Assembly (NCBI RefSeq): GCF_000427405.1
Contig: NZ_KE386491.1
Span: forward strand, 2,029,001-2,093,000
DNA: 64,000 bases
DNA from: Flectobacillus major DSM 103
GTDB taxonomy: Bacteria > Bacteroidota > Bacteroidia > Cytophagales > Spirosomataceae
Direction: 5' to 3'
Below, piece after piece: positions 43,476-52,265 of the stretch. Position 1 is the stretch's first letter. The number at the start of each line of letters is the position of its first letter. A model generated the notes under the pieces. That model saw only the letters and a list, made by a program, of their open reading frames with translations, did no database searches and was not told the DNA's origin. A program made the translations under genes and the position numbers.

Positions 43476-44855
43476 ATGCCATTTAATACGCTAAAGTTTG
43501 TGTACTTTTTTGCTTTTTTTTTCCCTATTTATTGGGCAGCCAAAAAGAACACTACTCTCCAAAATAGTATTCTGATAATAGGTAGTTTGGTATTTTATGG
43601 TTGGGACGACTACCGACTGAGTGTTTTGCTTGTAGCCATTTCTATATTTTGTTGGATAGGTGCTATTGCCATAACAAAACTTGAAAGATTCAAGGTATTT
43701 ATCTATTATTTTGTAATAACAAGTCTTCTTTTTCAGCTTTTTATTTGTAAATATTACCACTGGATTCTGGGCGAGCGTCATCACAACATTACGTGGTATT
43801 CATTTACTACTACTGTGGGTATTAGTTATTATATTTTGGCAGCATATAGTTATGTTACCGATGTATATCGAGAAAAACTACGGCCTTCTTTCAGTATTAT
43901 CAACCTCCTTGCTTATTTCTCATTTTTCCCACAACTTCTTTCGGGGCCAATACCTATTGCATATCGAGATTTGGCACAATATGCCGAACCTAAAAACTTG
44001 AGCCTTGAAAGTACCGAACAGGCTATTCAACGCATTATTTGGGGATTGTTCAAAAAGGTAATCGTATCAAGTACCTTGGCTACACCTGTAGATTATATTT
44101 TCTATAATCATGATGCTTTAGAAGCCCCATATTTGTGGTTGGGGGTGTTTTTATACAGTTTTCAGGTATATATGGATTTTTCGGGATATTCAGATATGGC
44201 TTGGGGCTTGGCTAGGTTGCTTGGTATCAAAATCAATCCCAATTTCAACGCTCCTTTTATTTCGAGAAGTATCGACGAGTTTTGGCGTAGGTGGCATCTT
44301 TCGTTGAGTGCTTGGCTAAAAGAATATATCTATATTCCTTTGGGTGGGCGTGGGAAGTTCAAGCTACAGTATTGTTTTAATGTTCTAGCCGTTTTTTTTA
44401 TAAGTGGGCTTTGGCATGGTGCCAATAGCACTTATATTCTTTGGGGTACTGCCAATGGTCTGTTATTTGTTATTTCTATTCTGTTGGGCTTAACTCGCAA
44501 TCCCAAAAACCAAAATTATACATGGAAAAACCTTTTACCCATATTGCTAGTTTTTATTTCAATTTCACTAACACGTGTGTTTTTTCGCTCTCCAAACCTA
44601 ACCTCAGCTATACTATATTACCAAGAAATGTTCAAAGTCGGGCAACTAAACATCCCTGATATTGGTCATGAAGCTATGTTATTGTCGCTTGGCGTAGTTT
44701 TGGTTGAGTTTTTTCAACGAAATCAAATACATACAGCCGATATTCAGCACAAACCGCTCTATCTACGAGCAATTATTTATGCCATAATGCTTGGTAGTAT
44801 TATTTATTTTTGGCCAGCCCACAATTCAACAGAGTATATATATTTCAAATTTTAA
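43476..44855 (+). CDS. MBOAT family O-acyltransferase (AlgI/DltB-like)
   Basis: A 459-residue inner-membrane protein with about ten to eleven transmembrane helices. MBOAT hallmarks are LVFYGWDD early, FFPQLLSGPI (about residues 150-159), DFSGYSDMAWGLARLLGI, FWRRWHLSLSAWLKEYIYIPLGG (H274) and the catalytic H314 in SGLWHGANSTY. AlgI-type proteins move acetyl groups across the membrane for O-acetylation of exopolysaccharide. The next gene, 33 bp downstream, is an AlgX/AlgJ-like protein, the normal partner. The polysaccharide is unknown; no glycosyltransferases are in the window. Confidence 0.94.
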   Translation: MPFNTLKFVYFFAFFFPIYWAAKKNTTLQNSILIIGSLVFYGWDDYRLSVLLVAISIFCWIGAIAITKLERFKVFIYYFVITSLLFQLFICKYYHWILGERHHNITWYSFTTTVGISYYILAAYSYVTDVYREKLRPSFSIINLLAYFSFFPQLLSGPIPIAYRDLAQYAEPKNLSLESTEQAIQRIIWGLFKKVIVSSTLATPVDYIFYNHDALEAPYLWLGVFLYSFQVYMDFSGYSDMAWGLARLLGIKINPNFNAPFISRSIDEFWRRWHLSLSAWLKEYIYIPLGGRGKFKLQYCFNVLAVFFISGLWHGANSTYILWGTANGLLFVISILLGLTRNPKNQNYTWKNLLPILLVFISISLTRVFFRSPNLTSAILYYQEMFKVGQLNIPDIGHEAMLLSLGVVLVEFFQRNQIHTADIQHKPLYLRAIIYAIMLGSIIYFWPAHNSTEYIYFKF

Positions 44856-44888
44856 CAGACAAATTAATTATTTCAAAAATTAACCAGA

Positions 44889-45875
44889 ATGAAAAACATC
44901 CACTTACAAATCCTTATTGCAGGAACATTGCTATTTACTTCTTGCTCTGAAACCAAAACCACATCTACCCAAAGTACCGAAACCAATGCTAAAGAAGAAA
45001 TTCTTGGGCAATTTCCAGAAATCCCACGAGACGAAATTGTTGCAGAATCTGATTCGCTATCACAAAAAGTGTATACCGAGCTTCAAAACCGATACAAAGC
45101 CCAACTAAGCAAGCTCAACAGCCTAACCAAGGCCAATGGGGCTCAATTAGTAATTACATTTCTTACGCCAGAAGTAGGAAACAGTCTAACCCAAATCAAC
45201 AAAGAGGGTAAGGGCTTGATTGAAGGCTATTGTAAAGAACTGAATATTCCTTATTTTGATTTGACCACCAAAATTGCCGATATGGACCCTGCTGTTATTA
45301 CGCAGATTCCCAAAGATGGGCACTGGTCGAAAGAAGGAGCTAAAGTAGTAGCCAACGAACTTGCCCCTATTATCAAACAATTTGGGAATGTAAAATCTAG
45401 TGCTACATTTGCCCAAAAGCCTGAAGTTTGGGGCGATTTGACACCCAATACCGACGAAATTTCGGATGGAGGAAAAGGGTTGCCTTATCGGGTAAAAAGT
45501 AATGCCCAAGGGTTTAGAATGGATACCGACTTGGCTACCACCAAAACCAAACAACGTATTTTGCTCATGGGCGATTCTGAATTTTATTTCCCTTTTCTCG
45601 ACAATAAATTTACAGGTTCGGCCATTTTACAAGATATGTTTCCCGACAAAGAAATCATCAACTCAGCTATGTGGGGGTATTCTATCGACGATTATATTTC
45701 ATTATACAACGAAAAAGCTAAATTTGCAGAACCTGACGTAATCATTGTAGAAGCCAACGGCAACGATATTTTAGACCTGTATTTCTCGCATAGAAATCGT
45801 TTTTCGAGAGTAAAACAACCCAAAAAACCTACCGCATTAGAAGAACAATATTACAAAGCAAAGTTTCAGAAATAA
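44889..45875 (+). CDS. AlgX/AlgJ-like SGNH lipoprotein, polysaccharide O-acetyltransferase partner
   Basis: A 328-residue lipoprotein (lipobox LFTSC, Cys19). The SGNH motifs occur in permuted order: D143-G-H145 in KDGHWSKEGAKVVANEL comes first, then the serine block RILLMGDSEF (Ser230), then the GND block (about 291-293). Alginate AlgX has the same layout (Asp-x-His before Ser), so this is the AlgX/AlgJ type and not a classic GDSL esterase. It should transfer acetyl from the MBOAT partner encoded 33 bp upstream to a glycan in the periplasm. About 300 residues without AlgX's carbohydrate-binding module is nearer AlgJ size. Function is inferred from motif layout plus neighbour. Confidence 0.82.
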   Translation: MKNIHLQILIAGTLLFTSCSETKTTSTQSTETNAKEEILGQFPEIPRDEIVAESDSLSQKVYTELQNRYKAQLSKLNSLTKANGAQLVITFLTPEVGNSLTQINKEGKGLIEGYCKELNIPYFDLTTKIADMDPAVITQIPKDGHWSKEGAKVVANELAPIIKQFGNVKSSATFAQKPEVWGDLTPNTDEISDGGKGLPYRVKSNAQGFRMDTDLATTKTKQRILLMGDSEFYFPFLDNKFTGSAILQDMFPDKEIINSAMWGYSIDDYISLYNEKAKFAEPDVIIVEANGNDILDLYFSHRNRFSRVKQPKKPTALEEQYYKAKFQK

Positions 45876-45940
45876 TACTTTGTAGTAATCAACAATAGAA
45901 AGGGCTTATGACCCTTTTTTTCGTTTCGTAGATTTATGTC

Positions 45941-45948
45941 TAAATTTG
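45941..45948 (+). promoter_or_regulatory. -7 promoter box for the SMR transporter gene
   Basis: TAAATTTG matches TAnnTTTG. It lies inside the longer open frame (ATG 45936), supporting ATG 45972 as the real start. Confidence 0.5.
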
Positions 45949-45971
45949 CCCTTATAACAAACCATCTACTT

Positions 45972-46298
45972 ATGAACTGGATTTTACTTATTATTGCTGG
46001 TCTTAGCGAAATAGGGTTTACTACTTGCCTAGTCAAAGCCAAAGAATCGACAGGCAATATTGCACTGTTTTGGTTATTGGGGTTTTTCTTTAGCCTTACT
46101 CTCAGTATGTATTTGCTTTATCGAGCCACGCTTACACTGCCAATGGGTACAGCCTATGCCGTATGGACGGGTATCGGGGCAGTCGGAACGGCTATTATAG
46201 GAATTGTTTTTTTTAAAGAACCTGCTGAATTTTGGCGTATTTTCTTTATTTTTACCCTCATCGCTTCTATTGTTGGACTCAAATTTGTTTCTCACTAA
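45972..46298 (+). CDS. small multidrug resistance (SMR) family transporter, SugE/Gdx-like
   Basis: A 108-residue inner-membrane protein with four transmembrane helices. The essential Glu is in AGLSEIGFT (residue 13), and the family signature TAYAVWTGIGAVGTAIIGI covers about residues 55-73. That wording is closer to SugE/Gdx (guanidinium exporter) than to EmrE. A single gene implies a homodimer of dual topology. The shorter start is favoured by the -7 box upstream and gives the standard MNWILLIIAG. I see no guanidine riboswitch before it. The substrate is an inference from signature wording. Confidence 0.88.
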   Translation: MNWILLIIAGLSEIGFTTCLVKAKESTGNIALFWLLGFFFSLTLSMYLLYRATLTLPMGTAYAVWTGIGAVGTAIIGIVFFKEPAEFWRIFFIFTLIASIVGLKFVSH

Positions 46299-46349
46299 AA
46301 GTCAATTTAACATATCTCTTAATACCTTATTGCTCAATCAAAATTCAAG

Positions 46350-47498
46350 ATGTTCAAAAAATCTCTATCCGTACTCAGTATCAGTATTGCCATTTTTGCT
46401 TGTTCGACAGGTAAAAAAGCCTTAGAACAAGGAAATTATGATGAAGCGGTTTATACAGCCATCAATCGCCTGCAAAAAAGCCCTACCAATTCTACTTCGC
46501 AACAAGTACTCAAAGAAGCATATCCTATGGCTCTGCGGTATCATAATAATAGAGTTGCCAATTGGGAAAAATCAACGGAGGCTTTTCACTGGGAAAAAGT
46601 AGTGGCCGAATACCAAACTATCAACCAATTGGGCGAAGCCCTCGACCAATGCCCTGCTTGTATAAGAACTATAGGCGATGCCAAAAAATATGTAGAACCG
46701 CTTCAAGCGGCTCAAAACCTTGCTGCCGAAGACCGCTATATGTCGGGCAATGCGTTGTTGAATACCGCAAGCAACAACCGGCAAGCTGCCAAACAAGCTT
46801 ATTCCGATTTTTTGCGTGCCAGCGAGTTAGTACCTCATTATAAAGACACTGAGTCAAAAATTAATCAGGCCTATAACCTTGCCGTAATTAATGTAGTGGT
46901 AGAACAAGTAACTGTAACGTCGAGAACCTACAAACTTAGCAATGAGTATTTTCAAGACAAAGTGAATGAGTTTTTGAGAACCAACCCTAAACTCAATCAG
47001 TTTATCCAATTTTATGCTCCAGAAGAAGCTACCAATATCAAGCTTCAGCCACAGCATATCATCCGTTTGCAGTTTGATGAATTTGTCGTTGGCCAAACGT
47101 ATGTCAATACCAATACCGAAACCCTTACCAGTAAAGACAGCGTAAAAGTAGGCGAAGCAACCGTAAACAATAAAAAAATACCTGTTTATAATAAAGTAAC
47201 GGCCAAATTTAGCAAAACTCGCAAAACAGTTACCTCAAATGGCGTATTAGATATGCAAATCATTGATTTTAAAACCAATCAGGTTATTTCAAGAGAAAAA
47301 ATCCCAGGGAATTTTGTTTGGGTAAACGAATGGGCAAGTTTTAATGGCGATGAAAGGGCTTTGACCAAAGACCAGCTCAATTTGACCCGTAACAAAGAGC
47401 TACTGCCTCCGCCACCACAGCAATTATTTACAGAATTTACCAAGCCTATTTATGACCAACTCACCCGCCGAATAAAGAAATTTTATGAAAAGTATTAA
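46350..47498 (+). CDS. lipoprotein of unknown function with TPR-like N-terminal part
   Basis: A 382-residue lipoprotein (signal peptide with lipobox IFAC, Cys18). Residues about 25-170 look helical and repeat-like (KKALEQGNYDEAVYTAINRLQKSP, SDFLRASELVPHYKDTESKINQAYNLA), consistent with degenerate TPRs. The second half is beta-rich (VVVEQVTVTSRTYKL, VTAKFSKTRKTVTSNGVLDMQIIDF) and ends with a proline run (LLPPPPQQL) and a basic helix. I do not recognise a named family, though similar proteins are common in Cytophagales. It lies 51 bp after the SMR gene and may be cotranscribed. Confidence 0.8.
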   Translation: MFKKSLSVLSISIAIFACSTGKKALEQGNYDEAVYTAINRLQKSPTNSTSQQVLKEAYPMALRYHNNRVANWEKSTEAFHWEKVVAEYQTINQLGEALDQCPACIRTIGDAKKYVEPLQAAQNLAAEDRYMSGNALLNTASNNRQAAKQAYSDFLRASELVPHYKDTESKINQAYNLAVINVVVEQVTVTSRTYKLSNEYFQDKVNEFLRTNPKLNQFIQFYAPEEATNIKLQPQHIIRLQFDEFVVGQTYVNTNTETLTSKDSVKVGEATVNNKKIPVYNKVTAKFSKTRKTVTSNGVLDMQIIDFKTNQVISREKIPGNFVWVNEWASFNGDERALTKDQLNLTRNKELLPPPPQQLFTEFTKPIYDQLTRRIKKFYEKY

Positions 47499-47659
47499 TT
47501 ATCAATACAGGTACTTTTCCGAAAAATTTGATTTAAAAGGCCAAAATCCATAAATATTAACCGCATTTTAAAAATACAAAATACTGTTAATCAACAATAT
47601 ACCAAAACACTCTTTCATTTTCAACAAAAAATGAACTAAGAAAGTATATCAATTTGTTT

Positions 47660-47667
47660 TAACTTTG
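47660..47667 (+). promoter_or_regulatory. -7 promoter box for trxA
   Basis: TAACTTTG, an exact TAnnTTTG, 32 bp before the trxA ATG, after an AT-rich 160-bp gap. Confidence 0.55.
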
Positions 47668-47698
47668 AACGTGAATATTAATCTTAATTAAAAATAAA

Positions 47699-48022
47699 AT
47701 GGGAAATTATGTTGTAGCAACTGATGCAAACTTTCAGGAGCTAATAAATTCAGACAAACCTGTATTAGTAGATTTTTGGGCAGAATGGTGTGGTCCATGT
47801 AAAATGATAGGCCCAGTTGTAGAAGAATTGGCAGGAGATGTAGAAGGCCAAGCAATTGTAGCTAAAATGGATGTAGATGCTAATTCGGTTGTACCTGCAA
47901 CTTTGGGTATTCGTTCTATTCCAACTTTGATGATTTTCAAAAATGGTGAATTGAAAGAAAGATTAGTAGGCGGTAATATTCCAAAAGCTGTTTTGTCTCA
48001 AAACCTTTTGAAACACGCTTAA
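47699..48022 (+). CDS. trxA: thioredoxin
   Basis: A 107-residue classic thioredoxin, the cytosolic disulfide reductant. Active site W30-C31-G-P-C34 in FWAEWCGPCKM, buried Asp in VDFWAEW, and the cis-Pro loop in IRSIPTLMIFKNGE. It has normal length and no signal peptide. It carries its own promoter box and a strong hairpin after the stop. Identity is very secure. Confidence 0.96.
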   Translation: MGNYVVATDANFQELINSDKPVLVDFWAEWCGPCKMIGPVVEELAGDVEGQAIVAKMDVDANSVVPATLGIRSIPTLMIFKNGELKERLVGGNIPKAVLSQNLLKHA

Positions 48023-48037
48023 TCAGCAGAATACAGC

Positions 48038-48070
48038 AAAAGGCTCTTGGTGTAGCACCAAGAGCCTTTT
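48038..48070. terminator. bidirectional terminator between trxA and the AraC gene
   Basis: Perfect 15-bp arms at 48038-48052 and 48056-48070 (AAAAGGCTCTTGGTG and complement), flanked by A and T runs, between convergent stops. Confidence 0.9.
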
Positions 48071-48078
48071 TTGTGCCA

Positions 48079-48888
48079 TTACTCCAACACTCGCTTCATT
48101 TTGGCATAATCAGACGGCCGAAAACCCATTAGGTTATAAAAGGTATTACTGAAGGTAGGTATGCTACTGTAGCCAACCATAATGGCCACATCATTGACAG
48201 GCAGTTTTTCTTCTAATAGCAATTGTAAAGCCTTCAATATTCGCAAAATAGTATAAAATTGAATAAACGACATCCCTAAATCGGCCTGAAATAAACGTGA
48301 TAAACTCCGCTGACTAAATCCAAATTGCTGGCATATTTCAGAGAACACAATAGGGTTATGAAGGTTATTCCTCATAAAATCTATCAGTTTTGTCAAACGT
48401 TCATCTTTGGGATAGGGCAATGCCAAGGGCAAGCTAAAAGCACTAATAGATGGCAATAATGCCTTTATGGCCAAAGCTATCGTAAAATTAGGAATGTCGC
48501 TAGGCACAATGTCGCCATGCCAACGATTGGAAAACAAAAACAATTGCATCAACAAATCATTGACAGGATAAATCGCTGTATTGGCATAAAAATCTACATC
48601 GTTTTGACTGGTAGGAAAATACAAATTCCGCATAATTATATCGGGCGAGCTAGCATGAATACTATGCTCAACACCTGCTGGAATCCATAAGTAATGCCTT
48701 GCTGGCAAAAAATACGTCTTTTCGGGTATCGAAATATGTACTACCCCTCCTTCTGTGTACAACAATTGGGCCTTTTGGTGTGTATGTGGCTGTACCAAGT
48801 TTTCGCCCATGGCATCATGATAACAATAAATCGAATCAGACAACTTATCAACTTCTGTAAGGTAGTATTTTGTAGCAATTAAGCTCAT
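48079..48888 (-). CDS. AraC family transcriptional regulator with cupin sensor domain
   Basis: A 269-residue regulator. The N-terminal cupin-like part (about residues 20-110) has QPHTHQKAQLLYTEGGVVHI and LWIPAGVEHSIHA, which may bind a small ligand. The C-terminal AraC DNA-binding part (about 165-265) has two helix-turn-helix units: NPIVFSEICQQFGFSQRSLSRLFQ and LPVNDVAIMVGYSSIPTFSNTFYNLMGFRPSDY. It is divergent from the CoA-transferase gene, with 278 bp between, and is a candidate controller of that gene or of the efflux set beyond. The target is inferred from position only. Confidence 0.92.
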   Translation of the reverse strand: MSLIATKYYLTEVDKLSDSIYCYHDAMGENLVQPHTHQKAQLLYTEGGVVHISIPEKTYFLPARHYLWIPAGVEHSIHASSPDIIMRNLYFPTSQNDVDFYANTAIYPVNDLLMQLFLFSNRWHGDIVPSDIPNFTIALAIKALLPSISAFSLPLALPYPKDERLTKLIDFMRNNLHNPIVFSEICQQFGFSQRSLSRLFQADLGMSFIQFYTILRILKALQLLLEEKLPVNDVAIMVGYSSIPTFSNTFYNLMGFRPSDYAKMKRVLE

Positions 48889-49166
48889 GGCCGAAATGAA
48901 TAAATATTTGACTTTTTAAGATATTTCTACCACAAACCTACCAACTAAATTTGTCATATTATACTTCATCGACATATATATCCAAAATTTAGGGGCATAA
49001 AAATAATCTCAATAAACAATTAGGTGAATAGGCCAGTAGGTCATCAGCAATAACTCGATAGCATCAGCAAATGTAAGTTCCCAAAACAATCAGTTATTGC
49101 CACTTTTAGCTATTGCCTTTATCCTTAGCCCCTTTTTTTAGCTTTTTCAACCATTTGTCAATTACT

Positions 49167-50663
49167 ATGAATCAGGAAAGAATACAACAACCCGAGCTTC
49201 TCCACAAAATTATGTCGGCCAATGAGGCTACTCGATTTTTTACAGATGGCATGGTTGTTGGCTCAAGTGGATTTACTCGTGCAGGCGACAGCAAGGCTGT
49301 TTTACAAGCCTTGGCTGAAAGAGGAAAAACCTCGCCGCTCAAAATTACGCTTATTACAGGGGCATCGCTAGGACACGACACCGACGGGCTACTGGCCGAA
49401 AACCATATTTTATCAAAAAGAATGCCTTTTCAGGCCGATGCCGTACTGAGGAAATATATCAATACAGGTGATATTCTTTTTATCGACCAGCATTTGGGCG
49501 AAACAGCCGAGTTGATTCAAAACCAACATTTACCCGCCATAGACATAGCCGTGATTGAAGCCGCTATGATTAAAGAAGATGGCAGCATTATACCTACTAC
49601 GTCGGTAGGAAATTCGGCAACATTTATCGCAAAAGCTCAGAAAATCATTATTGAAATCAACCTTGCTGTACCTACAAGCGTACAAGGTATTCATGATATT
49701 TTTTATGTAGGCGATTATCCCAACCGTTCGATTATCCCGATTACGTCGGCCGATACTCGTATTGGACAAAACAGTATCCCTGTGGATACCTCCAAAATCG
49801 TCGGAATTGTATTCACCAATTTGTCGGATAGTGCTGCCAATATTGCTCCGCCCGATACAAAAACAACGGCTATTGCCGAACACCTTATTCAGTTTTTTCG
49901 AGAAGAAGTTCGTCAAGGGCATTTAGGATACTCATTATTGCCACTTCAGGCAGGTATTGGCAAAGTAGCCAACGCTATTTTGCATGGCTTTGTTCATAGC
50001 GAATTCCATGATTTAACCATGTATTCGGAGGTGCTTCAAGATAGCACCTTCGAGCTAATGGATGCAGGCAAAATGACTTTTGCGTCGGCTTCATCTATTA
50101 CCGTTTCAAAAGAATGCTATCAAAGACTTTTTATGAATTTTGAGAGATACAAAGACAAAATTCTTTTGCGTCCTCAGAATATCAGTAATGCTGCCGAGGT
50201 GATCAGACGCTTAGGCATTATTGCCATCAATACGGCTATCGAATGCGATATTTATGGCAATGTCAATTCTACACACGTGTATGGCACAAATATGATGAAC
50301 GGAATAGGTGGATCTGGCGATTTTGCTCGAAACTCCTATCTCAGCATTTTTGTCACACAAGCAGCCTCAAAAGAAAACCGAATTTCGCATATTGTACCGA
50401 TGGTGTCGCATGTAGACCATACCGAGCACGATGTCGATATTATTGTAACAGACTACGGTTTGGCAGATTTAAGGGGGCTTGCTCCGAGGGAAAGAGCTAT
50501 TAAGATTATTGAAAATTGTTCGCACCCCGACTACCGCCCATTGTTGCTAGACTATTTTGAACGTGCTTGTGAAAAAGGCGGTCAAACGCCCCATTTGCTC
50601 AATGAAGCCCTTCAATGGCACGTTCGATTGATTGAAAAAGGAAACATGACGATTGACAAATAG
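49167..50663 (+). CDS. acetyl-CoA hydrolase/succinate CoA-transferase family protein
   Basis: A 498-residue class I CoA-transferase. Features: FTDGMVVGSSGFTRAGDSKAV near the start, the catalytic-glutamate region LTMYSEVLQDS and the late GIGGSGDFARNSYLSIFV and VTDYGLADLRGLAPRERA, all typical of succinyl-CoA:acetate CoA-transferase/acetyl-CoA hydrolase. It exchanges CoA between acetate and succinyl-CoA or hydrolyses acetyl-CoA. The frame extends to 49113, but the ATG at 49167 gives the usual start. It is alone, with an AraC gene divergent upstream. Transferase versus hydrolase activity cannot be told here. Confidence 0.92.
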   Translation: MNQERIQQPELLHKIMSANEATRFFTDGMVVGSSGFTRAGDSKAVLQALAERGKTSPLKITLITGASLGHDTDGLLAENHILSKRMPFQADAVLRKYINTGDILFIDQHLGETAELIQNQHLPAIDIAVIEAAMIKEDGSIIPTTSVGNSATFIAKAQKIIIEINLAVPTSVQGIHDIFYVGDYPNRSIIPITSADTRIGQNSIPVDTSKIVGIVFTNLSDSAANIAPPDTKTTAIAEHLIQFFREEVRQGHLGYSLLPLQAGIGKVANAILHGFVHSEFHDLTMYSEVLQDSTFELMDAGKMTFASASSITVSKECYQRLFMNFERYKDKILLRPQNISNAAEVIRRLGIIAINTAIECDIYGNVNSTHVYGTNMMNGIGGSGDFARNSYLSIFVTQAASKENRISHIVPMVSHVDHTEHDVDIIVTDYGLADLRGLAPRERAIKIIENCSHPDYRPLLLDYFERACEKGGQTPHLLNEALQWHVRLIEKGNMTIDK

Positions 50664-50894
50664 AGGGTTAGATTACTTGCGTTTTGGGCGTACAGATTTT
50701 GGGATGGCAAACAAAACTGTTTGGGAATCTAGTACGCTCAATCGATGAAATGTAAATGGTTCTACCTTAATTTAACAATAAACCATATACATACCGATTT
50801 CATGAATTAATAATAAAACTACTAGCTCAACAACTGGCTCATTATAGAGACTGTATTTCACTCTTTCAAAATTATATTTTATACAATTTTCGTT

Positions 50895-52253
50895 ATGAAA
50901 CCCCTCAGAATCCTCTCGGATAGGCGTATTTATTATGCCATCCTGTATACGGTATTGGTTCATCATAAAAGCCTTTATGCCCAGCATACCACAGGGCAAC
51001 CTACGCATGTCCTAACAATCAATTTGACAGAGGCCCTCACTTTGGCCAAAAGCAACAACCGCAATATCCAAAAAGCAAAACTGCAATTAGGTATTAGTGA
51101 GGAACTTATCAAAGAAAAAAAGGAAATCCAACTGCCCGATATTGATTTGCATACCTCTTATTATAGAATGAGTAATTTGGTAGAATACCAACACAGCGAC
51201 GTTACCAAGTTTTATAAAACCATTCCCGATATATACGACATTACGCTCAATGCCAAAATGCCTATTTATATGGGACATAAAATCAAATATGCTATTCAAA
51301 AAGCAGAAAAGGAGCATGAATTAGAAAACATCCAGCTCGAAAAAATTACAAACGATAAGCAAATAGAGGTAATCCAAACCTATTTGGGTATTTGTAAATT
51401 GATTGAGTTCAAAAAATTACTTACCGAAAACCTCCGAGAAGAAGAAGAACGGCTCAAAGTGGTAAAAGCCTTTCAGAAAAATGGAACAGTTACCAAAGAA
51501 GAGGTTTTACAGGCCGAATTACAGCGTTCAGATATTCAGTTGGCCACTATTTCAAACGATCGCAATCTTGCTGTATTATCGCACGACCTAAAAACACTTT
51601 TGCAAATTCCAGAAAATGACTCATTGACTGTTGATAGCAACAACGCCATAGCCCCACACGAAAACCTCGGCTCTATTGAGCAGTATCTGGCTTTTGCCCT
51701 CAACAAAGAAGAGTTAAGAATGGCTCAGACCCATACCGAAATCAATCTGCTTGATAGAAAATCGGTAAAAGCCAACTATTATCCAACAGTAAGTTTTTTT
51801 GGTACGTTTGGGTTCAACTACCCCAACTATATGCTTTTTCTTTTTCCACCACACCCCTATTTGTATAGCCTTGGCCGAGCCGGAATAGATATTAATTATA
51901 GCATTTCTAATCTATTCAAAAACAAAACCAAGATGAGTATTGCTACACAAAAAATACAAATTAGTCAGGTACAAAAGGATATTGTCAAAGATGAAATTTA
52001 TGATAATGTTTTCAGAAAATACATGGCCTATCAAGAAGCCCAAGACAAAATAAGGGTTACCCAAAAGGCTATTAATCAGGCAGAAGAAAACTATCGAATT
52101 ATCAAAAACAAGTATTTTAATCAACTCGCTTTGCATACCGACATGATGGATGCCGACAATGCTTTGCTACGAACACGATACAATCATCTTTCTATCCAAA
52201 TTGAAGCTACAGCAAAATATTACGACTTGTTGTATGCTTGTGGTAAACTATAA
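50895..52253 (+). CDS. TolC family outer membrane efflux protein
   Basis: A 452-residue outer membrane efflux protein. A hydrophobic, weakly basic leader of about 30 residues ends at LYAQ. The body has two OEP repeats: EALTLAKSNNRNIQKAKLQLGISEELIKEKK, then a strand pair (DIDLHTSYYRMSN), long coiled helices (residues about 130-240), and a repeat of the pattern after residue 270 (FFGTFGFNYPNY strands then helices). TolC trimers form the outer channel of tripartite pumps. It starts a three-gene set with the HlyD and MFS genes (gap of 12 bp to HlyD). Confidence 0.92.
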   Translation: MKPLRILSDRRIYYAILYTVLVHHKSLYAQHTTGQPTHVLTINLTEALTLAKSNNRNIQKAKLQLGISEELIKEKKEIQLPDIDLHTSYYRMSNLVEYQHSDVTKFYKTIPDIYDITLNAKMPIYMGHKIKYAIQKAEKEHELENIQLEKITNDKQIEVIQTYLGICKLIEFKKLLTENLREEEERLKVVKAFQKNGTVTKEEVLQAELQRSDIQLATISNDRNLAVLSHDLKTLLQIPENDSLTVDSNNAIAPHENLGSIEQYLAFALNKEELRMAQTHTEINLLDRKSVKANYYPTVSFFGTFGFNYPNYMLFLFPPHPYLYSLGRAGIDINYSISNLFKNKTKMSIATQKIQISQVQKDIVKDEIYDNVFRKYMAYQEAQDKIRVTQKAINQAEENYRIIKNKYFNQLALHTDMMDADNALLRTRYNHLSIQIEATAKYYDLLYACGKL

Positions 52254-52265
52254 AAGCAAAATATC

